This document shows positions 35,901-50,200 of a stretch of DNA of 64,000 nucleotides, one piece after another. Each line of letters starts with the position of its first letter. Positions within the stretch are counted from its first letter, which is position 1. Below the pieces are notes generated by a model that was not told the origin of the DNA, made no database searches, and saw nothing but the letters and a program-made list of their open reading frames with translations. The translations under genes were made by a program, and so were the position numbers. This DNA comes from Piscicola geometra (lineage: Eukaryota; Annelida; Clitellata; Hirudinida; Piscicolidae): assembly GCA_943735955.1 (NCBI GenBank), contig CALSEQ010000043.1, positions 377,001-441,000 of the forward strand, read 5' to 3'.

Positions 35901-37512
35901 GGATGCCTATGATAGGCCGCTGATCCTTACTCCCACCCACACACATGAGACAGTCCGAGGCCAATACGGCACCAATTTTTTCACTTCTTTATCTTTACTC
36001 CCCATGCACCCCCACACCAAATCCTTTTTACCCCTCAACCAAACCTACAGGCAAATGGTTGTCCTCACTGTCTCACCCTACTCCCAACCCCACACACATG
36101 GACAGCGCGAAAGATCCATGGAGGATACACCGAACACCCCCACTGTTATCACACAGCGATTTGTCACTTTAACTGAAAGTTTCATTTCGATCGATAGGTG
36201 CCTCACCACTCTGTTGATAGCCTAGACGGCTGCTTTCTCTGTTTCCCTCGCCGGAAATTTTCCCTACTCTAGGGGATTTTTCCTACGAGAACTCTGGTGC
36301 TTTTCAGAAAATTTGTTTTCTGAACACCTCAGTATAGGATCAGAGAAGAGCTTAAGAGCCCGTCGAAACTCTGTGAGTGAGCGGATCCAAACGGTCCGGC
36401 GCCCAAAAAGTCCAACCGGCAATGGCCGCAAGGTTCTTTGCTCAGTACTTCGAGGACACCGGACAAAGTGGAACAGACCTTGCTCTATGTCAACCCGGGC
36501 TAAAACCCCACAGGCTTGCATAGAGTGTAGGATCGGTCACTGCCCCTGGATGCCTATGATAGGCCGCTGATCCTTACTCCCACCCACACACATGAGACAG
36601 TCCGAGGCCAATACGGCACCAATTTTTTCACTTCTTTATCTTTACTCCCCTTGCACCCCCACACCAAATCCTTTTTACCCCTCAACCAAACCTACAGGCA
36701 AATGGTTGTCCTCACTGTCTCACCCTAATCCCAACCCCACACACAAGGACAGCGCGAAAGATCCATGGAGGATACACCGAACACCCCCACTGTTGTCACA
36801 CAGCGATTTGTCACTTTCTCTGAAAGTTTCATTTCGATCGATAGGTGCCTCACCATTTTGTTGATAGCCTAGACGGCTGCTTTCTCTGTTTCCCTCGCCG
36901 GAAATTTTCCCTACTCTAGGGGATTTTTCCTACGAGAACTCTGGTGCTTTTCAGAAAATTTGTTTTCTGAACACCTCAGTATAGGATCAGAGAAGAGCTT
37001 AAGAGCCCGTCGAAACTCTGTGAGTGAGCGGATCCAAACGGTCCGGCGCCCAAAAAGTCCAACCGGCAATGGCCGCAAGGTTCTTTGCTCAGTACTTCGA
37101 GGACACCGGACAAAGTGGAACAGACCTTGCTCTATGTCAACCCGGGCTAAAACCCCACAGGCTTGCATAGAGTGTAGGATCGGTCACTGCCCCTGGATGC
37201 CTATGATAGGCCGCTGATCCTTACTCCCACCCACACACATGAGACAGTCCGAGGCCAATACGGCACCAATTTTTTCACTTCTTTATCTTTACTCCCCTTG
37301 CACCCCCACACCAAATCCTTTTTACCCCTCAACCAAACCTACAGGCAAATGGTTGTCCTCACTGTCTCACCCTAATCCCAACCCCACACACAAGGACAGC
37401 GCGAAAGATCCATGGAGGATACACCGAACACCCCCACTGTTGTCACACAGCGATTTGTCACTTCCTCTGAAAGTTTCATTTCGATCGATAGGTGCCTCAC
37501 CACTCTGTTGAT
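32984..37512. repeat. Block M52-M58: near-perfect 1941-bp trimer higher-order repeat
   Basis: M52-M54 (32984-34924) recur as M55-M57 (34925-36865), and M58 begins a third copy. The most specific marker is CTTGCCGCAAATTTTCCC with CTACTTTAGGGG, seen only at the start of M53 and M56 (near 33660 and 35601, offset 1941). The 3' halves cycle in fixed order: TTCCTCTGAAAG with CCACTCTG, then TTAACTGAAAG with CCCTACTCCC, then TTCTCTGAAAG with CCATTTTG. I find no difference between the two full copies by eye, so this is among the most recently duplicated parts of the array. Confidence 0.9.
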
Positions 37513-39453
37513 AGCCTAGACGGCTGCTTTCTCTGTTTCCCTCGCCGGAAATTTTCCCTACTCTAGGGGATTTTTCCTACGAGAACTCTGGTGCTTTTCA
37601 GAAAATTTGTTTTCTGAACACCTCAGTATAGGATCAGAGAAGAGCTTAAGAGCCCGTCGAAACTCTGTGAGTGAGCGGATCCAAACGGTCCGGCGCCCAA
37701 AAAGTCCAACCGGCAATGGCCGCAAGGTTCTTTGCTCAGTACTTCGAGGACACCGGACAAAGTGGAACAGACCTTGCTCTATGTCAACCCGGGCTAAAAC
37801 CCCACAGGCTTGCATAGAGTGTAGGATCGGTCACTGCCCCTGGATGCCTATGATAGGCCGCTGATCCTTACTCCCACCCACACACATGAGACAGTCCGAG
37901 GCCAATACGGCACCAATTTTTTCACTTCTTTATCTTTACTCCCCTTGCACCCCCACACCAAATCCTTTTTACCCCTCAACCAAACCTACAGGCAAATGGT
38001 TGTCCTCACTGTCTCACCCTAATCCCAACCCCACACACAAGGACAGCGCGAAAGATCCATGGAGGATACACCGAACACCCCCACTGTTGTCACACAGCGA
38101 TTTGTCACTTTCTCTGAAAGTTTCATTTCGATCGATAGGTGCCTCACCATTTTGTTGATAGCCTAGACGGCTGCTTTCTCTGTTTCCCTCGCCGGAAATT
38201 TTCCCTACTCTAGGGGATTTTTCCTACGAGAACTCTGGTGCTTTTCAGAAAATTTGTTTTCTGAACACCTCAGTATAGGATCAGAGAAGAGCTTAAGAGC
38301 CCGTCGAAACTCTGTGAGTGAGCGGATCCAAACGGTCCGGCGCCCAAAAAATTCAACCGGCAATGGCCGCAAGGTTCATTGCTCAGTACTTTGAGGATAC
38401 CGGACAAAGTGGAACAGACCTTGCTCTATGTCAACACGGGCTAAAACCCCACAGGCTTCTATAGAGTGTAGGATCGGTCACTGCCCCTGGATGCCTATGA
38501 TAGGCCGCTGATCCTTACTCCCACCCACACACATGAGACAGTCCGAGGCCAATACGGCACCAATTTTTTCACTTCTTTATCTTTACTCCCCTTGCACCCC
38601 CACACCAAATCCTTTTTACCCCTCAACCAAACCTACAGGCAAATGGTTGTCCTCACTGTCTCACCCTAATCCCAACCCCACACACAAGGACAGCGCGAAA
38701 GATCCATGGAGGATACACCGAACACCCCCACTGTTGTCACACAGCGATTTGTCACTTTCTCTGAAAGTTTCATTTCGATCGATAGGTGCCTCACCATTTT
38801 GTTGATAGCCTAGACGGCTGCTTTCTCTGTTTCCCTCGCCGGAAATTTTCCCTACTCTAGGGGATTTTTCCTACGAGAACTCTGGTGCTTTTCAGAAAAT
38901 TTGTTTTCTGAACACCTCAGTATAGGATCAGAGAAGAGCTTAAGAGCCCGTCGAAACTCTGTGAGTGAGCGGATCCAAACGGTCCGGCGCCCAAAAAGTC
39001 CAACCGGCAATGGCCGCAAGGTTCTTTGCTCAGTACTTCGAGGACACCGGACAAAGTGGAACAGACCTTGCTCTATGTCAACCCGGGCTAAAACCCCACA
39101 GGCTTGCATAGAGTGTAGGATCGGTCACTGCCCCTGGATGCCTATGATAGGCCGCTGATCCTTACTCCCACCCACACACATGAGACAGTCCGAGGCCAAT
39201 ACGGCACCAATTTTTTCACTTCTTTATCTTTACTCCCCTTGCACCCCCACACCAAATCCTTTTTACCCCTCAACCAAACCTACAGGCAAATGGTTGTCCT
39301 CACTGTCTCACCCTAATCCCAACCCCACACACAAGGACAGCGCGAAAGATCCATGGAGGATACACCGAACACCCCCACTGTTGTCACACAGCGATTTGTC
39401 ACTTCCTCTGAAAGTTTCATTTCGATCGATAGGTGCCTCACCACTCTGTTGAT
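37513..39453. repeat. Block M59-M61: degraded continuation of the trimer
   Basis: Starts are 37513, 38160 and 38807. M59 has the same 3' half type as M55 and M58 rather than its trimer partner M56 and lacks the CCGCAAAT marker. M60 has AAATTCAACC, TTGAGGATACC, a private-looking CAACACGGG (38433) and CTTCTATAG. CAACACGGG recurs once, 2588 bp (four units) later in M64. M61 again resembles M52 and M55. The trimer order therefore breaks here with one unit inserted or replaced. Confidence 0.8.
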
Positions 39454-42400
39454 AGCCTAGACGGCTGCTTTCTCTGTTTCCCTCGCCGGAAATTTTCCCT
39501 ACTCTAGGGGATTTTTCCTACGAGAACTCTGGTGCTTTTCAGAAAATTTGTTTTCTGAACACCTCAGTATAGGATCAGAGAAGAGCTTAAGAGCCCGTCG
39601 AAACTCTGTGAGTGAGCGGATCCAAACGGTCCGGCGCCCAAAAAGTCCAACCGGCAATGGCCGCAAGGTTCTTTGCTCAGTACTTCGAGGACACCGGACA
39701 AAGTGGAACAGACCTTGCTCTATGTCAACCCGGGCTAAAACCCCACAGGCTTGCATAGAGTGTAGGATCGGTCACTGCCCCTGGATGCCTATGATAGGCC
39801 GCTGATCCTTACTCCCACCCACACACATGAGACAGTCCGAGGCCAATACGGCACCAATTTTTTCACTTCTTTATCTTTACTCCCCTTGCACCCCCACACC
39901 AAATCCTTTTTACCCCTCAACCAAACCTACAGGCAAATGGTTGTCCTCACCTTCTCACCCTAATCCCAACCCCACACACAAGGACAGCGCGAAAGATCCA
40001 TGGAGGATACACCGAACACCCCCACTGTTATCACACAGCGATTTGTCACTTTAACTGAAAGTTTCATTTCGATCGATAGGTGCCTCACAACTCTGTTGAT
40101 AGCCTAGACGGCTGCTTTCTCTGTTTCCCTCGCCGGAAATCTTCCCTACTCTAGGGGATTTTTCCTACGAGAACTCTGGTGCTTTTCAGAAAATTTGTTT
40201 TCTGAACACCTCAGTATAGGATCAGAGAAGAGCTTAAGAGCCCGTCGAAACTCTGTGAGTGAGCGGATCCAAACGGTCCGGCGCCCAAAAAATTCAACCG
40301 GCATTGGCCGCAAGGTTCATTGCTCAGTACTTTGAGGATACCGGACAAAGTGGAACAGACCTTGCTCTATGTCAACCCGGGCTAAAACCCCACAGGCTTC
40401 TATAGAGTGTAGGATCGGTCACTGCCCCTGGATGCCTATGATAGGCCGCTGATCCTTACTCCCACCCACACACATGAGACAGTCCGAAGCCGATACGGCG
40501 CCAATTTTTTTACTTCTTTATCTTTACTCACCATGCACCCCCACACCAAATCCTTTTTACCCCCCAACCAAACCTACAGGCAAATGGTTGTCCTCACTGT
40601 CTCACCCTACTCCCAACCCCACACACATGGACAGCGCGAAAGATCCATGGAGGATACACCGAACACCCCCACTGTTATCACACAGCGATTTGTCACTTTA
40701 ACTGAAAGTTTCATTTCGATCGATAGGTGCCTCACCACTCTGTTGATAGCCTAGACGGCTGCTTTCTCTGTTTCCCTCGCCGGAAATTTTCCCTACTCTA
40801 GGGGATTTTTCCTACGAGAACTCTGGTGCTTTTCAGAAAATTTGTTTTCTGAACACCTCAGTATAGGATCAGAGAAGAGCTTAAGAGCCCGTCGAAACTC
40901 TGTGAGTGAGCGGATCCAAACGGTCCGGCGCCCAAAAAATTCAACCGGCAATGGCCGCAAGGTTCATTGCTCAGTACTTTGAGGATACCGGACAAAGTGG
41001 AACAGACCTTGCTCTATGTCAACACGGGCTAAAACCCCACAGGCTTGCATAGAGTGTAGGATCGGTCACTGCCCCTGGATGCCTATGATAGGCCGCTGAT
41101 CCTTACTCCCACCCACACACATGAGACAGTCCGAGGCCAATACGGCACCAATTTTTTCACTTCTTTATCTTTACTCCCCTTGCACCCCCACACCAAATCC
41201 TTTTTACCCCTCAACCAAACCTACAGGCAAATGGTTGTCCTCACCTTCTCACCCTAATCCCAACCCCACACACAAGGACAGCGCGAAAGATCTATGGAGG
41301 ATACACCGAACACCCCCACTGTTATCACACAGCGATTTGTCACTTTAACTGAAAGTTTCATTTCGATCGATAGGTGCCTCACAACTCTGTTGATAGCCTA
41401 GACGGCTGCTTTCTCTGTTTCCCTCGCCGGAAATCTTCCCTACTCTAGGGGATTTTTCCTACGAGAACTCTGGTGCTTTTCAGAAAATTTGTTTTCTGAA
41501 CACCTCAGTATAGGATCAGAGAAGAGCTTAAGAGCCCGTCGAAACTCTGTGAGTGAGCGGATCCAAACGGTCCGGCGCCCAAAAAATTCAACCGGCATTG
41601 GCCGCAAGGTTCATTGCTCAGTACTTTGAGGATACCGGACAAAGTGGAACAGACCTTGCTCTATGTCAACCCGGGCTAAAACCCCACAGGCTTCTATAGA
41701 GTGTAGGATCGGTCACTGCCCCTGGATGCCTATGATAGGCCGCTGATCCTTACTCCCACCCACACACATGAGACAGTCCGAAGCCGATACGGCGCCAATT
41801 TTTTTACTTCTTTATCTTTACTCACCATGCACCCCCACACCAAATCCTTTTTACCCCCCAACCAAACCTACAGGCAAATGGTTGTCCTCACTGTCTCACC
41901 CTACTCCCAACCCCACACACATGGACAGCGCGAAAGATCCATGGAGGATACACCGAACACCCCCACTGTTATCACACAGCGATTTGTCACTTTAACTGAA
42001 AGTTTCATTTCGATCGATAGGTGCCTCACCACTCTGTTGATAGCCTAGACGGCTGCTTTCTCTGTTTCCCTCGCCGGAAATTTTCCCTACTCTAGGGGAT
42101 TTTTCCTACGAGAACTCTGGTGCTTTTCAGAAAATTTGTTTTCTGAACACCTCAGTATAGGATCAGAGAAGAGCTTAAGAGCCCGTCGAAACTCTGTGAG
42201 TGAGCGGATCCAAACGGTCCGGCGCCCAAAAAATTCAACCGGCATTGGCCGCAAGGTTCATTGCTCAGTACTTTGAGGATACCGGACAAAGTGGAACAGA
42301 CCTTGCTCTATGTCAACCCGGGCTAAAACCCCACAGGCTTCTATAGAGTGTAGGATCGGTCACTGCCCCTGGATGCCTATGATAGGCCGCTGATCCTTAC

Positions 42401-43335
42401 TCCCACCCACACACATGAGACAGTCCGAAGCCGATACGGCGCCAATTTTTTTACTTCTTTATCTTTACTCACCATGCACCCCCACACCAAATCCTTTTTA
42501 CCCCCCAACCAAACCTACAGGCAAATGGTTGTCCTCACTGTCTCACCCTACTCCCAACCCCACACACATGGACAGCGCGAAAGATCCATGGAGGATACAC
42601 CGAACACCCCCACTGTTATCACACAGCGATTTGTCACTTTAACTGAAAGTTTCATTTCGATCGATAGGTGCCTCACCACTCTGTTGATAGCCTAGACGGC
42701 TGCTTTCTCTGTTTCCCTCGCCGGAAATTTTCCCTACTCTAGGGGATTTTTCCTACGAGAACTCTGGTGCTTTTCAGAAAATTTGTTTTCTGAACACCTC
42801 AGTATAGGATCAGAGAAGAGCTTAAGAGCCCGTCGAAACTCTGTGAGTGAGCGGATCCAAACGGTCCGGCGCCCAAAAAATTCAACCGGCATTGGCCGCA
42901 AGGTTCATTGCTCAGTACTTTGAGGATACCGGACAAAGTGGAACAGACCTTGCTCTATGTCAACCCGGGCTAAAACCCCACAGGCTTCTATAGAGTGTAG
43001 GATCGGTCACTGCCCCTGGATGCCTATGATAGGCCGCTGATCCTTACTCCCACCCACACACATGAGACAGTCCGAAGCCGATACGGCGCCAATTTTTTTA
43101 CTTCTTTATCTTTACTCACCATGCACCCCCACACCAAATCCTTTTTACCCCCCAACCAAACCTACAGGCAAATGGTTGTCCTCACTGTCTCACCCTACTC
43201 CCAACCCCACACACATGGACAGCGCGAAAGATCCATGGAGGATACACCGAACACCCCCACTGTTATCACACAGCGATTTGTCACTTTAACTGAAAGTTTC
43301 ATTTCGATCGATAGGTGCCTCACCACTCTGTTGAT
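39454..43335. repeat. Block M62-M67: dimer duplication plus identical consecutive monomers
   Basis: Starts run every 647 bp from 39454 to 42689. M62-M63 and M64-M65 share CTCACCTTCTCACC (near 39946 and 41240), CCTCACAACTC, GGAAATCTTCCC and GGCATTGGCC at a 1294-bp offset, though the 5' halves of M62 and M64 differ. M65, M66 and M67 share the 3' half with GAAGCCGATACG, CCCTACTCCC, GTTATCAC and TTAACTG. M66 (42042-42688) and M67 (42689-43335) show no difference that I can find across 647 bp. M65 differs from them at the AAATCTTCCC site. Confidence 0.9.
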
Positions 43336-46300
43336 AGCCTAGACGGCTGCTTTCTCTGTTTCCCTCGCCGGAAATTTTCCCTACTCTAGGGGATTTTTCC
43401 TACGAGAACTCTGGTGCTTTTCAGAAAATTTGTTTTCTGAACACCTAAGTATAGGATCAGAGAAGAGCTTAAGAGCCCGTCGAAACTCTGTGAGTGAGCG
43501 GATCCAAACGGTCCGGCGCCCAAAAAGTCCAACCGGCAATGGCCGCAAGGTTCTTTGCTCAGTACTTCGAGGACACCGGACAAAGTGGAACAGACCTTGC
43601 TCTATGTCAACCCGGGCTAAAACCCCACAGGCTTGCATAGAGTGTAGGATCGGTCACTGCCCCTGGATGCCTATGATAGGCCGCTGATCCTTACTCCCAC
43701 CCACACACATGAGACAGTCCGAGGCCAATACGGCACCAATTTTTTCACTTCTTTATCTTTACTCCCCTTGCACCCCCACACCAAATCCTTTTTACCCCTC
43801 AACCAAACCTACAGGCAAATGGTTGTCCTCACTGTCTCACCCTAATCCCAACCCCACACACAAGGACAGCGCGAAAGATCCATGGAGGATACACCGAACA
43901 CCCCCACTGTTATCACACAGCGATTTGTCACTTTAACTGAAAGTTTCATTTCGATCGATAGGTGCCTCACCACTCTGTTGATAGCCTAGACGGCTGCTTT
44001 CTCTGTTTCCCTCGCCGGAAATCTTCCCTACTCTAGGGGATTTTTCCTACGAGAACTCTGGTGCTTTTCAGAAAATTTGTTTTCTGAACACCTCAGTATA
44101 GGATCAGAGAAGAGCTTAAGAGCCCGTCGAAACTCTGTGAGTGAGCGGATCCAAACGGTCCGGCGCCCAAAAAATTCAACCGGCATTGGCCGCAAGGTTC
44201 ATTGCTCAGTACTTTGAGGATACCGGACAAAGTGGAACAGACCTTGCTCTATGTCAACCCGGGCTAAAACCCCACAGGCTTCTATAGAGTGTAGGATCGG
44301 TCACTGCCCCTGGATGCCTATGATAGGCCGCTGATCCTTACTCCCACCCACACACATGAGACAGTCCGAAGCCGATACGGCGCCAATTTTTTTACTTCTT
44401 TATCTTTACTCACCATGCACCCCCACACCAAATCCTTTTTACCCCCCAACCAAACCTACAGGCAAATGGTTGTCCTCACTGTCTCACCCTACTCCCAACC
44501 CCACACACATGGACAGCGCGAAAGATCCATGGAGGATACACCGAACACCCCCACTGTTATCACACAGCGATTTGTCACTTTAACTGAAAGTTTCATTTCG
44601 ATCGATAGGTGCCTCACCACTCTGTTGATAGCCTAGACGGCTGCTTTCTCTGTTTCCCTCGCCAGAAATTTTCCCTACTCTAGGGGATTTTTCCTACGAG
44701 AACTCTGGTGCTTTTCAGAAAATTTGTTTTCTGAACACCTAAGTATAGGATCAGAGAAGAGCTTAAGAGCCCGTCGAAACTCTGTGAGTGAGCGGATCCA
44801 AACGGTCCGGCGCCCAAAAAGTCCAACCGGCAATGGCCGCAAGGTTCTTTGCTCAGTACTTCGAGGACACCGGACAAAGTGGAACAGACCTTGCTCTATG
44901 TCAACCCGGGCTAAAACCCCACAGGCTTGCATAGAGTGTAGGATCGGTCACTGCCCCTGGATGCCTATGATAGGCCGCTGATCCTTACTCCCACCCACAC
45001 ACATGAGACAGTCCGAGGCCAATACGGCACCAATTTTTTCACTTCTTTATCTTTACTCCCCTTGCACCCCCACACCAAATCCTTTTTACCCCTCAACCAA
45101 ACCTACAGGCAAATGGTTGTCCTCACTGTCTCACCCTAATCCCAACCCCACACACAAGGACAGCGCGAAAGATCCATGGAGGATACACCGAACACCCCCA
45201 CTGTTGTCACACAGCGATTTGTCACTTTATCTGAAAGTTTCATTTCGATCGATAGGTGCCTCACCATTTTGTTGATAGCCTAGACGGCTGCTTTCTCTGT
45301 TTCCCTCGCCGGAAATTTTCCCTACTCTAGGGGATTTTTCCTACGAGAACTCTGGTGCTTTTCAGAAAATTTGTTTTCTGAACACCTAAGTATAGGATCA
45401 GAGAAGAGCTTAAGAGCCCGTCGAAACTCTGTGAGTGAGCGGATCCAAACGGTCCGGCGCCCAAAAAGTCCAACCGGCAATGGCCGCAAGGTTCTTTGCT
45501 CAGTACTTCGAGGACACCGGACAAAGTGGAACAGACCTTGCTCTATGTCAACCCGGGCTAAAACCCCACAGGCTTGCATAGAGTGTAGGATCGGTCACTG
45601 CCCCTGGATGCCTATGATAGGCCGCTGATCCTTACTCCCACCCACACACATGAGACAGTCCGAGGCCAATACGGCACCAATTTTTTCACTTCTTTATCTT
45701 TACTCCCCTTGCACCCCCACACCAAATCCTTTTTACCCCTCAACCAAACCTACAGGCAAATGGTTGTCCTCACTGTCTCACCCTAATCCCAACCCCACAC
45801 ACAAGGACAGCGCGAAAGATCCATGGAGGATACACCGAACACCCCCACTGTTATCACACAGCGATTTGTCACTTTAACTGAAAGTTTCATTTCGATCGAT
45901 AGGTGCCTCACCACTCTGTTGATAGCCTAGACGGCTGCTTTCTCTGTTTCCCTCGCCGGAAATCTTCCCTACTCTAGGGGATTTTTCCTACGAGAACTCT
46001 GGTGCTTTTCAGAAAATTTGTTTTCTGAACACCTCAGTATAGGATCAGAGAAGAGCTTAAGAGCCCGTCGAAACTCTGTGAGTGAGCGGATCCAAACGGT
46101 CCGGCGCCCAAAAAGTCCAACCGGCAATGGCCGCAAGGTTCTTTGCTCAGTACTTCGAGGACACCGGACAAAGTGGAACAGACCTTGCTCTATGTCAACC
46201 CGGGCTAAAACCCCACAGGCTTGCATAGAGTGTAGGATCGGTCACTGCCCCTGGATGCCTATGATAGGCCGCTGATCCTTACTCCCACCCACACACATGA

Positions 46301-47217
46301 GACAGTCCGAGGCCAATACGGCACCAATTTTTTCATTTCTTTAACTTTACTCCCCTTGCACCCCCACACCAAATCCTTTTTACCCCTCAACCAAACCTAC
46401 AGGCAAATGGTTGTCCTCACTGTCTCACCCTAATCCCAACCCCACACACAAGGACAGCGCGAAAGATCCATGGAGGATACACCGAACACCCCCACTGTTG
46501 TCACACAGCGATTTGTCACTTTATCTGAAAGTTTCATTTCGATCGATAGGTGCCTCACCATTTTGTTGATAGCCTAGACGGCTGCTTTCTCTGTTTCCCT
46601 CGCCGGAAATTTTCCCTACTCTAGGGGATTTTTCCTACGAGAACTCTGGTGCTTTTCAGAAAATTTGTTTTCTGAACACCTCAGTATAGGATCAGAGAAG
46701 AGCTTAAGAGCCCGTCGAAACTCTGTGAGTGAGCGGATCCAAACGGTCCGGCGCCCAAAAAATTCAACCGGCAATGGCCGCAAGGTTCATTGCTCAGTAC
46801 TTTGAGGATACCGGACAAAGTGGAACAGACCTTGCTCTATGTCAACCCGGGCTAAAACCCCACAGGCTTGCATAGAGTGTAGGATCGGTCACTGCCCCTG
46901 GATGCCTATGATAGGCCGCTGATCCTTACTCCCACCCACACACATGAGACAGTCCGAGGCCAATACGGCACCAATTTTTTCATTTCTTTATCTTTACTCC
47001 CCTTGCACCCCCACACCAAATCCTTTTTACCCCCCAACCAAACCTACAGGCAAATGGTTGTGCTCACTGTCTCACCCTTCTCCCAACCCCACACACATGG
47101 ACAGCGCGAAAGATCCATGGAGGATACACCGAACACCCCCACTGTTATCACACAGCGATTTGTCACTTTCTCTGAAAGTTTCATTTCGATCGATAGGTGC
47201 ATCACCACTCTGTTGAT
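43336..47217. repeat. Block M68-M73: CCTAAG-marked units and end of the central domain
   Basis: Starts run every 647 bp from 43336 to 46571. M68, M70 and M71 share ACACCTAAGTATAGG in place of ACACCTCAGTATAGG. M69 and M72 share GGAAATCTTCCC, and M69 also has GGCATTGGCC and CTTCTATAG as in M63 and M65. Almost all 3' halves are the central type (GGCACCAATTTTTTCA, CTCCCCTTGCACC, CACAAGGACAG). M72 and M73 read TTTTTTCATTTC near 46329 and 46976. M73 is the last unit with the central-type 5' side of its 3' half; it ends with the flanking types CCCCCCAACC and CCCTTCTCCC. Confidence 0.85.
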
Positions 47218-50200
47218 AGCCTAGACGGCTGCTTTCTCTGTTTCTCTCGCCGGAAATTTTCCCAACTCTAGGGGATTTTTCCTACGAGAACTCTGGTGCT
47301 TTTCAGAAAATTTGTTTTCTGAACACCTCAGTATAGGATCAGAGAAGAGTTTAAGAGCCCGTCGAAACTCTGTGAGTGAGCGGATCCATACGGTCCGGCG
47401 CCCAAAAAGTTCAACCGGCAATGGCCGCAAGGTTAATTGCTCAGTACTTTGAGGATACCGGACAAAGTGGAACAGACCTTGCTCTATGTCAACCCGGGCT
47501 AAAACCCCACAGGCTTGCATAGAGTGTAGGATCGGTCACTGCCCCTGGATGCCTATGATAGGCCGCTGATCCTTACTCCCCCCCACACACATGAGACAGT
47601 CCGAGGCCAATACGGCGCCAATTTTTTTACTTCTTTATCTTTACTCCCCATGCACCCCCACACCAAATCCTTTTTACCCCCCAACCAAACCTACTGGCAA
47701 ATGGTTGTCCTCACTGTCTCACCCTAATCCCAACCCCACACACATGGACAGCGCGAAAGATCCATGGAGGATACACCGAACACCCCCACTCTTGTCACAC
47801 AGCGATTTGTCACTTTCTCTGAAAGTTTCATTTCGATCGACAGGTGCCTCACCTTTCTGTTGATAGCTTAGACGGCTGCTTTCTCTGTTTCGCTCGCCGG
47901 GAATTTTCCCTACTCTAGGGGATTTTTCCTACGAGAACTCTGGGGCTTTTCAGAAAAGTTCTTTTCTGAACACCTCAGTATAGGATCAGAGAAGAGCTTA
48001 AGAGCCCGTCGAAACTCTGTGAGTGAGCGGATCCAAACGGTCCGGCGCCCAAAAAGTCCAACCGGCAATGGCCGCAAGGTTCTTTGCTCAGTACTTCGAG
48101 GATACCGGACAAAGTAGAACAGACCTTGCTCTATGTCAACCCGGACTTAAACCCCACAGGCTTGCATCGAGTGTAGGATCGGTCACTGCCCCTGGATGCC
48201 TATGATAGGCCGCTGATCCTTACTCCCCCCCACACACATGAGACAGTCCGAGGCCAATACGGCGCCAATTTTTTTACTTCTTTATCTTTACTCACCATGC
48301 ACCCCCACACCAAATCCTTTTTACCCCCCAACCAAACCTACTGGCAAATGGTTGTTCTCACTGTCTCACCCTAATCCCAACCCCACACACATGGACAGCG
48401 CGAAAAATCCATGGAGGATACACCGAACACCCCCACTCTTGTCACACAGCGATTTGTCACTTTCTCTGAAAGCTTTATTTCGATCGATAGGTGCCTCACC
48501 ACTCTGTTGATAGCTTAGACGGCTGCTTTCTCTGTTTCCCTCGCCGGAAATTTTCCCTACTCTAGGGGATTTTTCCTACGAGAATTCTGGGGCTTTTCAG
48601 AAAATTTCTTTTCTGAACACCTCAGTATAGGATCAGAGAAGAGCTTAAGAGCCTGTCGAAACTCTGTGAGTGAGCGGATTCAAACGGTCCGGCGCCCAAA
48701 AAGTCCAACCGGCAATGGCCGCAAGGTTCTTTGCTCAGTACTTCGAGGATACCGGACAAAGTAGAACAGACCTTGCTCTATGTCAACCCGGGGTAAAACC
48801 CCACAGGCTTGCATCGAGTGTAGGATCGGTCACTGCCCCTGGATGCCTATGAAAGGTTGCTGATCCTTACTCCCCCCCACACACATGAGACAGTCCGAGG
48901 CCAATACGGCGCCAATTTTTTTCCTTCTATATCTTTACTCACCATGCACCCCCACACCAAATCCTTTTTACCCCCCAACCAAACCTACAGGCAAATGGTT
49001 GTCCTCACTGTCTCACCCTACTCCCAACCCCACACACATGGACAGCGCGAAAGATCCATGGAGGATACACCGAACACCCCCACTCTTGTCACACAGCGAT
49101 TTGTCACTTTCTCTGAAAGCTTTATTTCGATCGATAGGTGCCTCACCACTCTGTTGATAGCTTAGACGGCTGCTTTCTCTGTTTCCCTCGCCGGAAATTT
49201 TCCCTACTCTAGGGGATTTTTCCTACGAGAATTCTGGGGCTTTTCAGAAAATTTCTTTTCTGAACACCTCAGTATAGGATCAGAGAAGAGCTTAAGAGCC
49301 TGTCGAAACTCTGTGAGTGAGCGGATTCAAACGGTCCGGCGCCCAAAAAGTCCAACCGGCAATGGCCGCAAGGTTCTTTGCTCAGTACTTCGAGGATACC
49401 GGACAAAGTAGAACAGACCTTGCTCTATGTCAACCCGGGGTAAAACCCCACAGGCTTGCATCGAGTGTAGGATCGGTCACTGCCCCTGGATGCCTATGAA
49501 AGGTTGCTGATCCTTACTCCCCCCCACACACATGAGACAGTCCGAGGCCAATACGGCGCCAATTTTTTTCCTTCTATATCTTTACTCACCATGCACCCCC
49601 ACACCAAATCCTTTTTACCCCCCAACCAAACCTACAGGCAAATGGTTGTCCTCACTGTCTCACCCTACTCCCAACCCCACACACATGGACAGCGCGAAAG
49701 ATCCATGGAGGATACACCGAACACCCCCACTGTTATCACACAGCGATTTGTCACTTTAACTGAAAGTTTCATTTCGATCGATAGGTGCCTCACCACTCTG
49801 TTGATAGCCTAGACGGCTGCTTTCTCTATTTCCCTCGCCGGAAATTTTCCCTACTCTAGGGGATTTTTCCTACGAGAACTCTGGTGCTTTTCAGAAAATT
49901 TGTTTTCTGAACACCTCAGTATAGGATCAGAGAAGAGCTTAAGAGCCCGTCGAAACTCTGTGAGTGAGCGGATCCAGACGGTCCAGCGCCCAAAAAGTTC
50001 AACCGGCAATGGCCACAAGGTTCATTGCTCAGTACTTTGAGGATACCGGACAAAGTGGAACAGACCTTGCTCTATGTCAACCCGGGCTAAAACCCCACAG
50101 GCTTGCATAGAGTGTAGGATCGGTCACTGCCCCTGGATGCCTATGATAGGCCGCTGATCCTTACTCCCACCCACACACATGAGACAGTCCGAGGCCAATA

